Assembly (NCBI GenBank): GCA_009741485.1
Contig: CM019218.1
Location: 40,963,894 to 41,027,893 of the forward strand
Direction: 5' to 3'
Length of the DNA: 64,000 nt
From: Malurus cyaneus samueli
Lineage: Eukaryota; Chordata; Aves; Passeriformes; Maluridae
Shown here: piece by piece, positions 40,374 to 52,570 of the stretch
How positions within the stretch are numbered: the first letter of the stretch is position 1
How the letters are laid out: each line of letters starts with the position of its first letter
Program-made: the position numbers and the translations under genes
The notes under the pieces: model-generated
Databases searched by the model: none
What the model saw: only the letters and a program-made list of their open reading frames with translations
Told to the model about the DNA's origin: nothing

Positions 40374-40384
40374 ACTATGGCGGC
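40374..40384 (+). promoter_or_regulatory. Partial YY1-type motif overlapping the APIP start codon
   Basis: ACTATGGCGGC matches the YY1 motif except at two bases left of the ATGGCGGC core. The ATG is the APIP start. With A at -3 and G at +4 it is also a strong Kozak context. Confidence 0.45.
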
Positions 40385-40406
40385 CGCCGGCGGGGACGCG
40401 GAGCAG
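40377..40406 (+). CDS. APIP: APIP coding exon 1
   Basis: Thirty bases encoding [10 protein letters not shown], followed by a GTAACG donor, in the CpG island. The N terminus is variable in the family, so this exon rests on its position next to the promoter, the donor and the phase-0 join to [13 protein letters not shown] in exon 2. Confidence 0.8.
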
Positions 40407-43400
40407 GTAACGAGGGGCCGGGGGGCAGCGGGGCCCTGCCGCTGGTTCGGACAGCTCTCGCAGTCGCGGGGGTGAGGTTGTTCTTGAACTTTGGTAATTA
40501 GCCGGGAACTTGGCCGTTGCTAATTAGTAGGGAGGTCCTGGGAGTACTGGTGGATGGCAAGTTGACTGAGCCGGCAGTGTGCCCTGGTGGCCAGGAGGAA
40601 ATTCAGCCGGCGAGACTCAGGCATACTCAGTGTCCACCATTCAAGGAGCAATGGCAATGAGCTAAAACGCCAGTTTCACCTCAACACGAGGATGACCTTC
40701 TTTACATTGAACCTGGCAGAGCACTGGAACACGCTGTCCAAGGGAGTCGTGTAGTCTCCCACTCTGGAAACATTTAAAACGTACAATAGCTGGAGGCTTT
40801 CCTGTGTCACCTGCTCTGGGTGATCCTGCCTTGGCAGGGGGATTGGACTGGGTGATCTCCAGAGGTCCCTTCCAACCCTAACTATTCTGTGAATCTGTAT
40901 AATCGTGTTATAAAATTTGGTAGTTTCCAGAATGTTGCCAGCTGCCAGTCTGTCTGCATCTGCAGCACTCACCGCCCTTCTGATGTTAACTGGGTTTTGT
41001 TAGGTTTATTTTGTGATTTGATTTTATTTTGGTATTCTGGGTTTTTTTTTAATTGGTCTTTGATTGGAGTTTTATATGTCATCCCAACCAGAGCAGGAGT
41101 TGGCACTGTTGCGCTTCATCAAACAAATCAAACGTTGAGCATATTTAAATACCTTTCCAGACTGTATGTGACACTGGTCAAGAGACCAGTCCAAGCTTCA
41201 AAACCAGGATGAATTGACAGCAGGAAGGAAGATAAGAAGTACTCAGCAGACTAGATAATACAGCCTGTCAGGAAAGAGGGAAAGAATGGACTTCATCATA
41301 AAGAAAAAAAAAATGAGAGAGTAGCAAATGGACTTGTTGTTTTAATGTGTAACACATTGTTACAGAGGTGAAAGGAAGACCATCTTTACATGCTGTCTAG
41401 TAAGAGAATAAGCTAGAAAATATTTCCAACCTGGGACTGTTAACTGATTATCTAAGGATCTTGGTACTCACTGTCGTTGGAGGTTGTAAAGATGAAACTA
41501 AAGCAGGAGATTCCAGACAGTGTCAAGTTTGCCCCAGGCTGCCATCTCTGTTAGTTCACCTCCCCAGTCTCCTGCCTCAGAACCATTGCTTCATGTTCCT
41601 GTTCATGCTGCTTCCCCACCCCTAGTTCTGCAAGTCCAACAGCAACTGGAAACACTTCTAAACATTTCAGCAAAGGTATTGGCGCCAAGTAATCATCTGC
41701 CTAGCAATTTTGCTGGTTGCTGGTTTTGCTTTTGTTTTCCCTGTTCTGTGGATATTAGCAAAATACTTCACCTAATGTGGATTCTTGCTGCTAAACATTT
41801 TTCTTGGAAATACCATTTCATGGTCATTGAAGTGAGCAGTAGAGCAGCTAATCGTTGGTCATTTTAGGAGAAATTTTCAAAGCTTCCAGTTGCTGCAATA
41901 AAAAAAAAATCAAAAAAAAAGGCACGGCATAAAAGTAGCTGTATTACTATGGTAATGTAGATTACCTCTGACACTGCAGATACCTTTGGTTAATATATAC
42001 ATACAAATATTAATGTAATAAACATTGGAATATAGAAAAAATACAAGATATTTTTCTTTTGAAAGAAATTAAAGCAATTTGCCTTCTGGCTAAACTGCAT
42101 GTACAGTAACTTCATATTGTAAAAATATAGGAATGTAACATTCATAAAACAATGTGCATACATTTTCTGTTGTATTTTTGAGTGCTGTTTAAAAATATGT
42201 ATTGACTAATGAAGTCTGTTCTACTGGAATTTGTAAATCAAGCTAAATAAACCTACAAAAAACCTGATTTAATGGGAAAACTATTAGTCAGGCTTTTCAA
42301 AATGGATAATGTTAGATTCATTTGTTTTCCTTTTTTTTCATGCAATATTCCATAGCAGAATTCTGCTGGTGTAATATCTGTGGGCCACTGCACTCAAATA
42401 AAGTTTAGATGACATCTTTCCCGTGAAGATTAGTCAGATGTGCATCTTATTTGTGGGTTTTGTTTGTTTGTTTCAAAGAGTGAATGTCCCTTGCAAGGCA
42501 TAAAGAACATTGTGTAAACATGCAATCATTTCATAACCACAGTTCGTTAGCATAAATTAGACCTTTTTTCTGCAGTATGAAAGTATGAATCCTTTATACT
42601 CAGTTTGAGAATTTAAATTCCTAAGATTGAGATGTTTCTGATGGTTTTTCATTTATTTATTTAATTTCTTTTTAGGATAAGTTACATCCAAGGAATCTAA
42701 TCCCAGAGCTTTGTAGACTGTTTTATGGTTTGGGCTGGGTAACAGGAACTGGTGGAGGAATCAGCTTAAAACATGGGTGAGTAATGATGAAAGAGAAATT
42801 ATGTGGAGGTTAGAGGGGGAGCTGGCTGTGTTTAGTAGTTGGTGAGGGGATTTCAGTTCCATGAGAAATGTTTGCAAGTCAAGAGTGAGTAGGAGTTAGA
42901 GGGGGAGATGAACAGTGTGCCAAGTTTAACCATATGGAAAGGAGGTGAACAGTCTGAATTAATCGTTGCAGACCCTTCAATGGAGAGAGACAACTTCAGA
43001 GAGTGACTTTCTATGTAATGTTCCTACCTTTAAGGTAGATGGATAGTCTTTAAAGAATGTATTCCCCCTTTTCTATTTCATTAAGTACAGAATTTAGAGT
43101 GAGTTTTACAGCTTTCACATGCCTGGGTGACATTTTGCAGGCAAGTTATTTCCTCTAAGAAGGGAATTACTATTCTACTGAGATAATTTCTAAGGAGACA
43201 AATACTGAACATATAATTAAAGCAGGACAAGTAACATCAACAATTTTTGGTCTGTGTCACCTACTAAGAAGCACCACTTCATGTTTTAATCTTCATAATC
43301 CCCAAGCTTTAAGTAGAAACAGAGCTCCTCTCAGTGGCCACTGAAAAAAGGTAAATCCTCATTCTGCAAAAAGCCTTGCACACTGCCTGCAATTCTGTCC

Positions 43401-46400
43401 CCAGTCACAGGGTTGTGACACACACTTGAAAGTATCTGACCTCTCACTTTTCTGGTATACACTTGCATGCATGTACAAACATCCATTGCTATTCAACTAT
43501 ATATTTTATACACATATGAAGAAAAGACCCTAAATGCTCATATTTGTGCTGTGTGGACTTTGTGCAGGCCATTTCACTTTCCTGCTTGGTTTTGCAAACA
43601 AAACAACAACAGTAATTATAATGAGAGGAATGAAAATAGAGTTAATTCTTGTTTTTAAAGTTGTCTACGGAAAGACCTTACTAGCACTAATTTGTCATCA
43701 GTAGCTAAATGTACCCGGTTTTTGTTGTCATTCCATGCAACTCCTGTTGATTGGGGCAAGACAAATGGCTTCGTCAGAGAATACATTAATGTTGTAAGAC
43801 AGTTTTCCTCAGTAGCTCTGTAAGTTGGTTGGTCAGACCACACTGAAATACATTTTTGAGTTTGTACCAATGTTGTACCTGGTGTAGGACTAGTAATGTA
43901 TATGTGCTGTACTGCTTTATATCTACAGTAACAGTAGCTGAGTTTCAAAATGAGTAGCTACCAGGCAGAGATCAGGCTTAGATCTTCAAATTGTTACATA
44001 GGAAAATGTAAAAGAACAATTGAATTTTGATTCAAATGTAACAACTGTTTTTACCAGCTAATCTTAATCAGCCTTAGTCACTGTGCAGTTCCTATCAACT
44101 ATGAGGAAAAAAAAATGCACATTTGTACTTGGGATAGCATATTAAAAATGGATGTAGAATTCTTCGTGAGGTATCTTGTATTTGAAGACCATATTTTGTC
44201 ATTAGCTTTTCCCTTTCTGGTTAAGTTCTAAAACAGAAACAAATCTGGTTTAAGAAAAACTGCGTGTCTGTCATAAGTAACTGAATTACCGTTTGATTTC
44301 TTATCTTGCTCTTGCAAATGAATTAAGACTAAATTAATGCAATGCTGACTGTGTTAATTCATGAATGTTAACAGTTGTAAATATGATAAAACCACATTTT
44401 TATGTGCTTCACAGACCTTTTACCACTATGAATAGTTCATCATCTCAAGAGTTCTATTTTTGGAAGCATTAAAATCACAGAATTGTTTAGGTTGGTGACT
44501 CAGTTTGAGATAACGTTTTCAGAGAAAGAACGTTACAGAGTAAATGTTTCCTCTAAAGTGAAAAATTTGATAATTTTTTCCCACCAATATGAAATAGATG
44601 TTCGGGCAAAAGAGAAGAGAAAAAATAAAGTGGTTTATTAACAAAACAAGGTGCCCACAGGACACAGATAAAAAGTAACTGTTGGATATTTAAAAGTCCA
44701 GGAATGCCTGCCACCCCGTCCCCCACAGCCACTCGGCCAAGTGGTGCGGAGAAAAGATGGCGGCTTCTGTCCGCGGGGAAAAAAGAAACAAAAGGAAAAA
44801 CCCACGTGGCCACTCCCCATGGAAAAACTTAAGGGTAGTCCTCACTGTGGATGACACAGAGGGCTTGGTGTGTTTTTTCTGTCCCCGGCTTGGCTTCTTC
44901 TGGAGTGTGGGACCAGACGGAGCGGCGCCGCTTGTCTCCACTGGCCACCGAATTGCTCCAGAAGAAAAAATCACACGGGTCAGAGAAAGGGATGGCAGTC
45001 CAAGGAGAGCTGTCTGCCCAAGCTAACAAACCCGAGCTAGCTAAACAGCAACAACGTAACTCCGCTGCACGCAGTGAGCAAGGACTCCCGCAGCGCCGAT
45101 GCTGAGGTCCAAAAATCCCACAGCTGTACGGCAGCCCCAGCTTTTAAACCGCCCGAGCCGCCCCTGCCCCTTCTTCTGGGTCAGATTTACAGGCACAGAC
45201 ACCTTTTGGGCATAGAGGCTGATGGAATATAGGAATACAGGATTGGCACAACATCAACCCAAGACAGTTGGTAAAGACCCTTAAGATCCTCAAGTCCAAC
45301 CATAAAACTAGCACTGCCAGGTTCACCACTAAACCACATTCCTAGGCACCATGCCTAAATGTCTTGTAAGTACTTCTAGAGATGGTGAGCCAGCTGCTTT
45401 CCTGGGCAGCCCATTCCAATGCTTCATAACCCTTTCAGTGAAGTTTTTTCAAATATCCACTTTAAACCTCCCCTGATGCAACTTGTGGTAGTTTCGTCTT
45501 GTCCTGTCTCTCATTACCTGGGAGAAGAGACTAACCTCCCCTTGCTACATTCTCCTTTCAGGCAGTTGTAGAGAACAATAAGGTCTCTCCTGAGCCTCTT
45601 TTTAACCTCCCTGTGAGGTTAAACAACTCCAGCTCCCTTAGCTGCTCCTCACAGGACTTATGCTCCAGATCCTTCCACAGGTCTGTTACTCTAATCCAGA
45701 AATACAAACATCCCATGGTCCATAGGAAGTGTACCTGTAACTTGACTAATTATTCACTAGATGTCTCTGTGCACCTGAATTTTGTATGTGACTGCTGAAG
45801 CTGAATAGGGATTACCACTGAGAGAGAGAATCTCATTGGGAGTTTTGTGATAACGATGAAAATAATGCAGATACCATCTTAAAATCATTTTAGTTTGAAT
45901 CAGTTTTACAGCTTTTGTTCATGTAGTCCTTACAAGAATTGATGCATTTGTACTTAAATTTCAGTCATTTAATTGCATTGTATTAGTGCCGTCTCTTTAT
46001 CAACACAGATAAATACGTAACTGCACTAGAAACCTAACCTGCACCGTTAAAAAAGAAAGTATTTACACTGTTGCATGTTACAGATGATTATTACTGTTTA
46101 TAGATAGTTTATGGATTTTTAAGTAATAGTTTTGTCAGCTGCCTTGTCACAGATCATTATCTGCTTGCAATTTCTCATTTAATTTTCATTCTGAATTCTA
46201 GTAATTTGAGTTTTAGTTACTGCAGGGAGAAGCTGTTTTTCTTTGTTGGAAAAATAAGGCTGCACTTCTTATATGGGTTTCAGGTATCTGTCAAGTTAAA
46301 TGCAGGGTTTTGTACCCCTGCAAGTTTGAGATTTTATTTTCCCTTGTACAATTTAGTTACATTTTGAAAACTATCTACATGTAAATGTATGGAACAAACA

Positions 46401-49400
46401 AGAAAGTTATTAAATTGTGAGGGTCTAGATTTGCTATTTCTTTTTCAGTGGATCAAGAGCTCTAATGCCTGTGCAGTTAAACACTCATTTCTCAACTGTG
46501 TTTACTGACTTTTCCCCTCTACAACTTTTCCTAGGGATGAAATCTACATTGCTCCTTCTGGAGTCCAGAAGGAAAGAATACAGGTATGTTAAGGTGTACT
46601 TTTACCTCAGAGTTTGTCTTGAGATGGATGAAAGTGCTTTTGTTTAAAGTTTCATTTTTCCTTATGTGAAGTTAGAAACTTGTTAAACTGTTGACTACAT
46701 TACTGAAGCAACTGATGATTTCTCCCACTATCATAGCAAGCCAGTATGTAGTTCAGTGGCCAGATTAGTCTTGATCTCCTTGCTTTAAGTTAACACAAAG
46801 CAGCGTGAGAGTCAAGCATTACTCCAGCCCAGCTTTATTCTTTGTCAGGCTTGGTTGGCTATATACCTGTCTGGCTGCAGTTTCAAGTTTCTGAGGTGCA
46901 TACCTAAATAAGCATTAACACTTCATCGCTGCTTATTTTTGTTTGAGTAATTGCAAATACTTGTCTTGATAGTCTTAGTAAATAGATGGGCTCTCCCCAT
47001 AAAAAGGTGACCTTGTATGTCTCCTTTCCAAAAAAAATGGAAATGTAAGAGGAGGGGAGAATAGCAAATGATAACTATTTTATGACTGCAGGAACTCCCC
47101 CAGAATAGAGTAGTACATGGAAAGGATTTGTCATCTCATAAATTTGAGGATAAATACAGTGAGGAGTGAAAGGAATTTCTTCACTGATAGAAACTTGGGG
47201 TCTTGCAGCAGTGTTTGCTGAGTATGTGAAGAAGTAAGGCGGGCAGAGGTATGTAAGATAATCATGATGGTCTGGTCTGTGCTCGCAGTAACAGAGGATT
47301 AAGCACAATGAGTGAGGAAATCACTTGCAATTGTATTTTCTGCTTTTTTTTTAAATAACATTGAAGTTTTATTACTGCCCTGAATAATTCTTTGAACTGT
47401 TCTGAGTAGCTAATTGATGCAAAGGTAACATTCATTTAAAGCTTCTAAAAGCAAAGTTTAAGAAAAAATAGTTCTATAAGTTAAATATATTATTTTTAAG
47501 TTTAACTCATGTCTTTTGTTGATTGTTTTAAGTAGGGAAGGAAAAGTATATCTACATTTCTTATTTTGAATCAGTTACTACTTTTCTTTCTGATCTATTT
47601 TCTATTACTGAGCTACAGACTGTCTCCTTTCTGAGAAAATTGTAGTTTTACAAATATCTGTGTATACTTTTTGGCATCAGTCCGAATAAAAAGAGTACGT
47701 AATAATAATTTCCATTACACAAAGCCAGTAAGCAGTATTAGAAGCTGGAATAAATGTGGTGTGTTACAGAACTTTTACAGAGTTAAAATTACATTCTGTA
47801 TTAAACACGTAGTTTGTATATCTTTGTTTCCATAGAGGGAAGGCAAAACTATTTGATTCATCACAGGTCAAAATTATTTCCTATTTCTTACAGCCAGAAG
47901 ATATGTTTGTTTGTGACATGAATGAACGGGATATCAGTGGTCCTCCAGTGCACAAGAAACTAAAGAAAAGCCAGTGCACCCCTCTTTTTATGAATGCCTA
48001 CACTATGAGAGGTATGTAGCAGTGTTTGTGGTTCAGCACAAACTGTATACTTACATCCACAAAATCGATATTCAATACATAATCTTTATACACAGCACTT
48101 ACAATGAAATAAACATGAAATTATAAATGGATTTGCAAAGGTGTATATATACAGTGGAATATAGTCCGTAGTAGCATCCTGTCAGTGTCACTTCTAGTTT
48201 AATCTTCTTATGTAGCTATACCTGTGTTCATCTTTTCAGCTCTGATTTTTAGTGCAGAATATTGGAAGCTTGCAGGGGAAACTTGCAGGGTATATACAGC
48301 AGTTTGATATCAATAATTTTACCAATACAGCTACTATGGTTTAAATCCATTTGGATCCATTGGGCTGATATTAACAGTTATAACTTAGGTGAAAAGAGTA
48401 TGAAACTTTTCTTTTGCAGGTAAACAGTAGTAGAGAGCTTTTAGTGCTGTGTAAATTTACATCTTTTATTTTAGAAAGAGTTTAGGGAGCCTCTTCGGAT
48501 CTTCCTGCACAAGCAGCTTACATGTGTATCTGAGGAATAACAACACTGCAACTTCTAAAGCAGATTACAATTATTGTCTACCTATCTTTCCATCATGACA
48601 TGGTAAGACAACAATTAATGTTTTTCAGAGAATTAGCAGATTGAAGAGGACATAGCAAGAAAGTAAAAGTCTTTAAACTTTCATCTCACAAATAAGTGTA
48701 AGAATTCTTTATAATCTCAGAACTGTGATAAAATAGAGTGTTTCAGTCAGGGCAATATGTAAAGAAATGTACAAGTAGTGTTTCTCCTTGAATTTGTATA
48801 AGTAGCTTCTCTCCTGGAATTTGTCACTAATTAAAAGTTAACACAAGTGTCCTAAGATAATCCATAATTATCCCTTATAGGTGAGTAATTGCCTCATACC
48901 TTCATTTATGTTGCTGTGTATTTTTTCCTCTCATACAGCAGATCACCATTTGTTAAGACGCCTAATAAAAGGAAATAAATCAAGTATGTAAATAAAATTT
49001 TCTTAATAGACATATTTTAAAATTAACTCTAATTTTTTTTTCTTTTTCTCTTCTTAGGGGCAGGCGCAGTGATCCATACACATTCCAAGGCTGCCGTTAT
49101 GGCAACCCTTCTTTACCCAGGGAGTGAGTTCTGTATTACCCATCAGGAGATGATAAAAGGAATCCAGAAGTGTACTTCAGGAGGCTATTACAGGTACTTC
49201 TCTATAGTCAAGAGAAGAGGCATGATATTTGGTAATTTGTTTTCAGCAATATAAATACAAGTAATTTGAATTTTGTACTTCAAAGTGAGTAATATAGAGT
49301 ATTAGGAATGAGAAGTATAAAGACCTCTGGAATGAATGAGTCACTGGCTTTCTGTAAGGTCTCAAGCCTGTGAAAGAGATCTGAGATAAAATCTTGTAAT

Positions 49401-52400
49401 GCCAAGGCTGCTATGGTCTTCTGAACTACAGGAACAAGCTAAATGAAAAGCCATGTCTTGAGAAGTTACCACATCTATACAATGTTAGGCTGAAACCTGA
49501 GCCAGCCAGCACTAAGTTGGATTGATAGCATGTACAAACTACATTTGGGTGAACTTCACAAATCACTGCCTGTGCTAGTTTAGGGCATGTTAAGAGAGTA
49601 GAGGATTTCAGATTTACTTGACAGAGTTTGAAAGAAAATTCAGAATAAACAGCTCATTAAAGATAATGTTATTACTTTTCAAGGATGAGCTCTGAGGTAA
49701 GTGCTGAGTTATTCCAAATTATGTGTGATGGCTTGTTTTGAGGTCTCCACCCACAGAGTGTTGAATTGGGATCTGCAAACAACACTTATATAGCATGTGA
49801 CAAGGAGATGAGAAATTGAAATGCTAAGTTCTTTTCACTTTTTGATGTTAATTTTTGTATCTAACTATTGCCCTTTGGCAAGAGAGCAAACCATATGTGA
49901 TTTTATGCCCAGGCATATTTTATTCCATTTTGGTTGACTTGCCAGCTTTAGCTTCTTGCCATTATTAGCATGTGCATTTTTAATGTGGTAAAATACAAGC
50001 CTTTGTATTGAATTGTCTACCAACACTGGTTTTAAAAAAATCCACAACTAATTTTTTATATGTATTTTGAACTCGTAAACACTCCTAAATGTTAGGCAGG
50101 AAGCATTGTATGTATTGGGTTCCATATCTCCCAAGCTGTCCTGTGTCATTCTGTTAATTTACCAGAAAAACTAAAGAAATCAAAGCTCCAGATTATACAG
50201 CTCATAAGTACATATTCATCCTTACTAGACTGATTCCGCTGTCTTGCTTCACACGAGTCTCCCCACTGAATTCAAAAGAAAAATGGGACATTGGATTCAA
50301 AATACAAGATGGGACCTTTCAAAAAAAGGGATTGACAGTATCTTGTTTCTAATTACATAAATATTTTCTGGAAGCTTTCCAGGAAAATGCTGCAGCTGGG
50401 ATAATCAGAAGTCTTTGTTGGCCTAAATATGACATCACTATGAAGTGATACCAGACTAGTTTTACCTTTGACTTCCATAGAAGGAGAATTAGATCAGTAG
50501 TAAACAGCTTTGAAAGTCAGACTGTCACAAAGTATTTTACATGAAGGTTTGACTAAAAGCAGGCTGTTTATATTTCAGTAAAATTAAAGAAATATTAAGT
50601 ATTTAGTTCATTCAGTCTCCTTGACATTTTTATGTATTAGTTCTTGATAGAAAGCTTATGGTTATGATTAGGCATCAGTTATGGTTCATCCAAGTTCACG
50701 TGCAAGCAGAAAGCAGAACCTAGAAAGCCAATCCATTAACTCATTTGGCCTCATTAGTAACAAACATTCCAAGTGTAATTCTAGTGATCAGAATTTATAA
50801 GAGTCAAAGTAAAGCCTCAAATGTCACTTTACTTTCTTCATTCACTATTTTTATAGCCTTCCTTGAGAAAGCATAAGCATTGAGAACCATAAGGCATGAG
50901 ACTATTTTCTCAATATTTGATTTGAAATACAAACTGTTGGGTATTTTTTAACATTGGTTTCTTTCGGTATTTTACAAAACAAAGTACTACTAGCATCCAC
51001 TCATGAAATATCTATGTGATCTCAATGATAAATCTGAACCTGAACTGGGGACTTATTAAAACTATTTAAACAAGTTTCTGCTGGTGTTAATTAAGGTTCA
51101 GACAATGCCAAATATCCCAGTCCTCCTTCAGAAGAAACTCTTAGGCAAGTTCCACTGAGTAACGTGCATCATCTTGTCTTTGGAGCTGGGGTTCTCAGGC
51201 TCTCTTAAGATCACATGTAGCCCACCAATGACTCCATCACAGAGAATTTATTTTTCATGTGTTGACTCTACCTTCTATTTATATGCCTTAGCAGGACAAT
51301 TTTCCAGGGGCTTTTTGGACTACCTAAATTAATTTTTTTTCTTCTCTCCAGCAAACAGCTTCATTTCCTTCTTCATGATATGATCCTTTTAAATAATTTA
51401 ATCTGAGGTAAAGCTTGTAGATGATGCCAGTACAGGATGAAAAGTTTGAAAAAGTTGTAAAGGGACCCAACTACAAAGTGATATGTGAATAAACAGCTAC
51501 ACCTAATAGATTAAAGTGTTGCTTTCTTTTTGTGCCTCAAGTGTAGCTCAGGTATTGCCAGTGTAGTATGTGTTTGGAAGTGAGAATTGTTACTGAGAAT
51601 TCTCATGCTACAGTATGACTCACAAGAGAAGAGCATAAAATCCGGTGCTGAGAAATTTTTAACATTTTACACAATCAGAGGATAATCTCTTTCTTAGGAA
51701 AAAGCTTCCTACATCCAAGCACAGCATTTTTTCAAATACATGAACATCTATCTGTTTTATAGATATGATGATACACTAGTGGTTCCTATTATTGAGAATA
51801 CACCAGAAGAGAAGGATCTCAAGGAGAGAATGGCACATGCAATGGAAAAATACCCAGACTCTTGCGCTGTCTTGGTCAGACGTCACGGTGTTTATGTATG
51901 GGGAGAGACATGGGAAAAAGCCAAAACGATGTAAGTACAATTCAGGAATATGCTATCTCTTGCCTCAAGAGCTTAATGAACTTAATGTTATGTATATTTC
52001 CAGCCCATGGAGAGTGATTCAGAATATTAAGGCCTCACTGCATGTATAGGGAGCTTTTGGGGATGGATTCATCCCTGATTCCATCACTTGGTTTTCCTTT
52101 CATATCAATGCTAGCTGATAGGGTTGCCAACATTTTCCTTTCAGACAAGTCAGTGACTCCCTCTCATATAAAACATGCAGGCAGTCTCTGCTTTTATATG
52201 ACACCTGCCAATACTGTTTGTGTAGACCTGCCCAGTCCCATTTTTGAAATTGACTTCATCTGCTGATGGAAATGCAGCAAATCATTATTATGTAGCAAAA
52301 ATGCTCAGCACTTTCTGTTCCACAGCATTGGAAATAAACAATAATAGAGCTGTCCAGTCAGACTGTCACACTGATGATAAAAAGCTTAAGGAAGGAAAAT

Positions 52401-52570
52401 AATAATTTTCATAAAACATGGTAAGACTTGAGCCTTACTTACATTGTATTTTTTTCCCTATTTATATTAGGTGTGAATGTTATGACTACTTGTTTGATAT
52501 CGCAGTACAGATGAAGCAGCATGGGCTAGATCCTTCCAAACATCCAGCTGGAGAAAATGGGATCTTGTAA
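40377..52570 (+). CDS. APIP: APIP, methylthioribulose-1-phosphate dehydratase, whole gene span, 7 coding exons
   Basis: Seven plus-strand exons (listed separately) join into 702 coding bases, 233 residues (human about 242; the difference is in the N terminus). The cytosolic enzyme dehydrates 5-methylthioribulose 1-phosphate in methionine salvage; the mammalian protein also binds APAF1 and restrains apoptosis and pyroptosis. It has the class II aldolase/adducin fold. Seen: [18 protein letters not shown] (28-45), Cys88 in [14 protein letters not shown], zinc ligands H106 and H108 in [11 protein letters not shown], catalytic acid/base E130 in ITHQEM, and third zinc ligand H186 in [12 protein letters not shown]. 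These match human C97, H115, H117, E139 and H195 with a constant offset of 9. All introns are GT-AG and in frame. The start at 40377 was chosen for Kozak context and because the upstream ATGs checked (40085, 40105, 40312) are out of frame. Confidence 0.97.
40530..40895 (+). mobile_element. CR1 LINE 3' fragment, sense (APIP intron 1)
   Basis: Starts at the CTGGGAGTACTGGTGGATG block and ends GGTCCCTTCCAACCCTAACT with a degenerate ATTCTGTGAATCTGT tail. It begins about 125 bases after the APIP exon 1 donor. Confidence 0.85.
40896..44470 (+). other. APIP: APIP intron 1 right of its CR1, and the first part of intron 2
   Basis: AT-rich, interrupted only by exon 2. A 115-codon open frame at 41520-41867 has no recognisable domain. 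Confidence 0.6.
42676..42776 (+). CDS. APIP: APIP coding exon 2
   Basis: 101 bases between a CTTTTTAG acceptor and a GTGAGT donor. It encodes [20 protein letters not shown] (11-30) and the glycine-rich [14 protein letters not shown]. It ends in phase 2. Confidence 0.96.
44471..45710 (-). mobile_element. CR1 LINE fragment, antisense, split by an LTR insertion (APIP intron 2)
   Basis: The left piece (44471-44495) is AATCACAGAATTGTTTAG followed by GTTGG. The right piece resumes at 45267 as GTTGGTAAAGACCCTTAAG and runs to about 45710, with CTGAGCCTC and CTCACAGGACTTATGCTCCA blocks. Removing the LTR and one GTTGG restores a normal CR1 end. Confidence 0.88.
44496..45266 (-). mobile_element. Solo-LTR-like element, 771 bp, inserted in a CR1
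   Basis: It starts TG and ends CA and is flanked on each side by GTTGG (44491-44495 and 45267-45271), a 5-bp target-site duplication. On the minus strand it has a TTTAAAAG TATA-like box (about 45142-45149) and, about 500 bases downstream, AATAAA (44634-44639), giving the orientation. It is more CpG-rich than its surroundings. There is no coding interior, so it is best read as a solo LTR left by recombination of an endogenous retrovirus. The family is not identified; the TATA-to-AATAAA gap is long for an R region. Confidence 0.8.
46535..46583 (+). CDS. APIP: APIP coding exon 3
   Basis: 49 bases between a TTTTCCTAG acceptor and a GTATGT donor. It encodes [16 protein letters not shown] (45-60), nearly identical to the mammalian protein. 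It was found by homology and phase. Confidence 0.96.
47894..48011 (+). CDS. APIP: APIP coding exon 4 (substrate-site cysteine)
   Basis: 118 bases between a TTCTTACAG acceptor and a GTATGT donor. It encodes [20 protein letters not shown] (61-80) and [21 protein letters not shown]88 corresponds to the human active-site Cys97. Confidence 0.97.
49058..49193 (+). CDS. APIP: APIP coding exon 5 (zinc and catalytic site)
   Basis: 136 bases between a TTCTTAG acceptor and a GTACTT donor. It encodes [20 protein letters not shown] (101-120) with zinc ligands H106 and H108, then [20 protein letters not shown] with E130. It ends in phase 2. Confidence 0.97.
51763..51930 (+). CDS. APIP: APIP coding exon 6 (third zinc ligand)
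   Basis: 168 bases between a TTTTATAG acceptor and a GTAAGT donor. It encodes [20 protein letters not shown] (146-165) and [20 protein letters not shown], with H186 as third zinc ligand. Confidence 0.97.
52471..52570 (+). CDS. APIP: APIP coding exon 7 (C terminus and stop)
   Basis: 100 bases after a TTATATTAG acceptor, with TAA at 52568-52570. It encodes [20 protein letters not shown] (202-221) and ends AGENGIL, matching the mammalian GENGIV end. Confidence 0.97.

Larger units (their letters stand above)
39690..40480. promoter_or_regulatory. CpG-rich bidirectional PDHX/APIP promoter
   Basis: This is the only long strongly CpG-rich stretch at gene starts in the window. It covers exon 1 of both genes, and the start codons (39984 minus, 40377 plus) are 392 bases apart and point outward. 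CCCGCCCC/CTCCCGCC GC boxes lie at about 39989-40004. I see no convincing TATA box. A shared head-to-head CpG promoter for two housekeeping genes is a well-known arrangement; the transcription start sites are not determined here. Confidence 0.85.
45711..52470 (+). other. APIP: Rest of APIP introns 2 to 6
   Basis: Between exons 3 to 7 the introns (1.0-2.6 kb, the last 0.54 kb) are AT-rich and free of recognisable mobile elements. Confidence 0.65.

Noticed and set aside
44690..45105. Several overlapping frames, one starting ATGGCGGCTTCTG
   Set aside because: They fall inside the solo LTR; the overlapping frames on both strands reflect its GC content, not genes.
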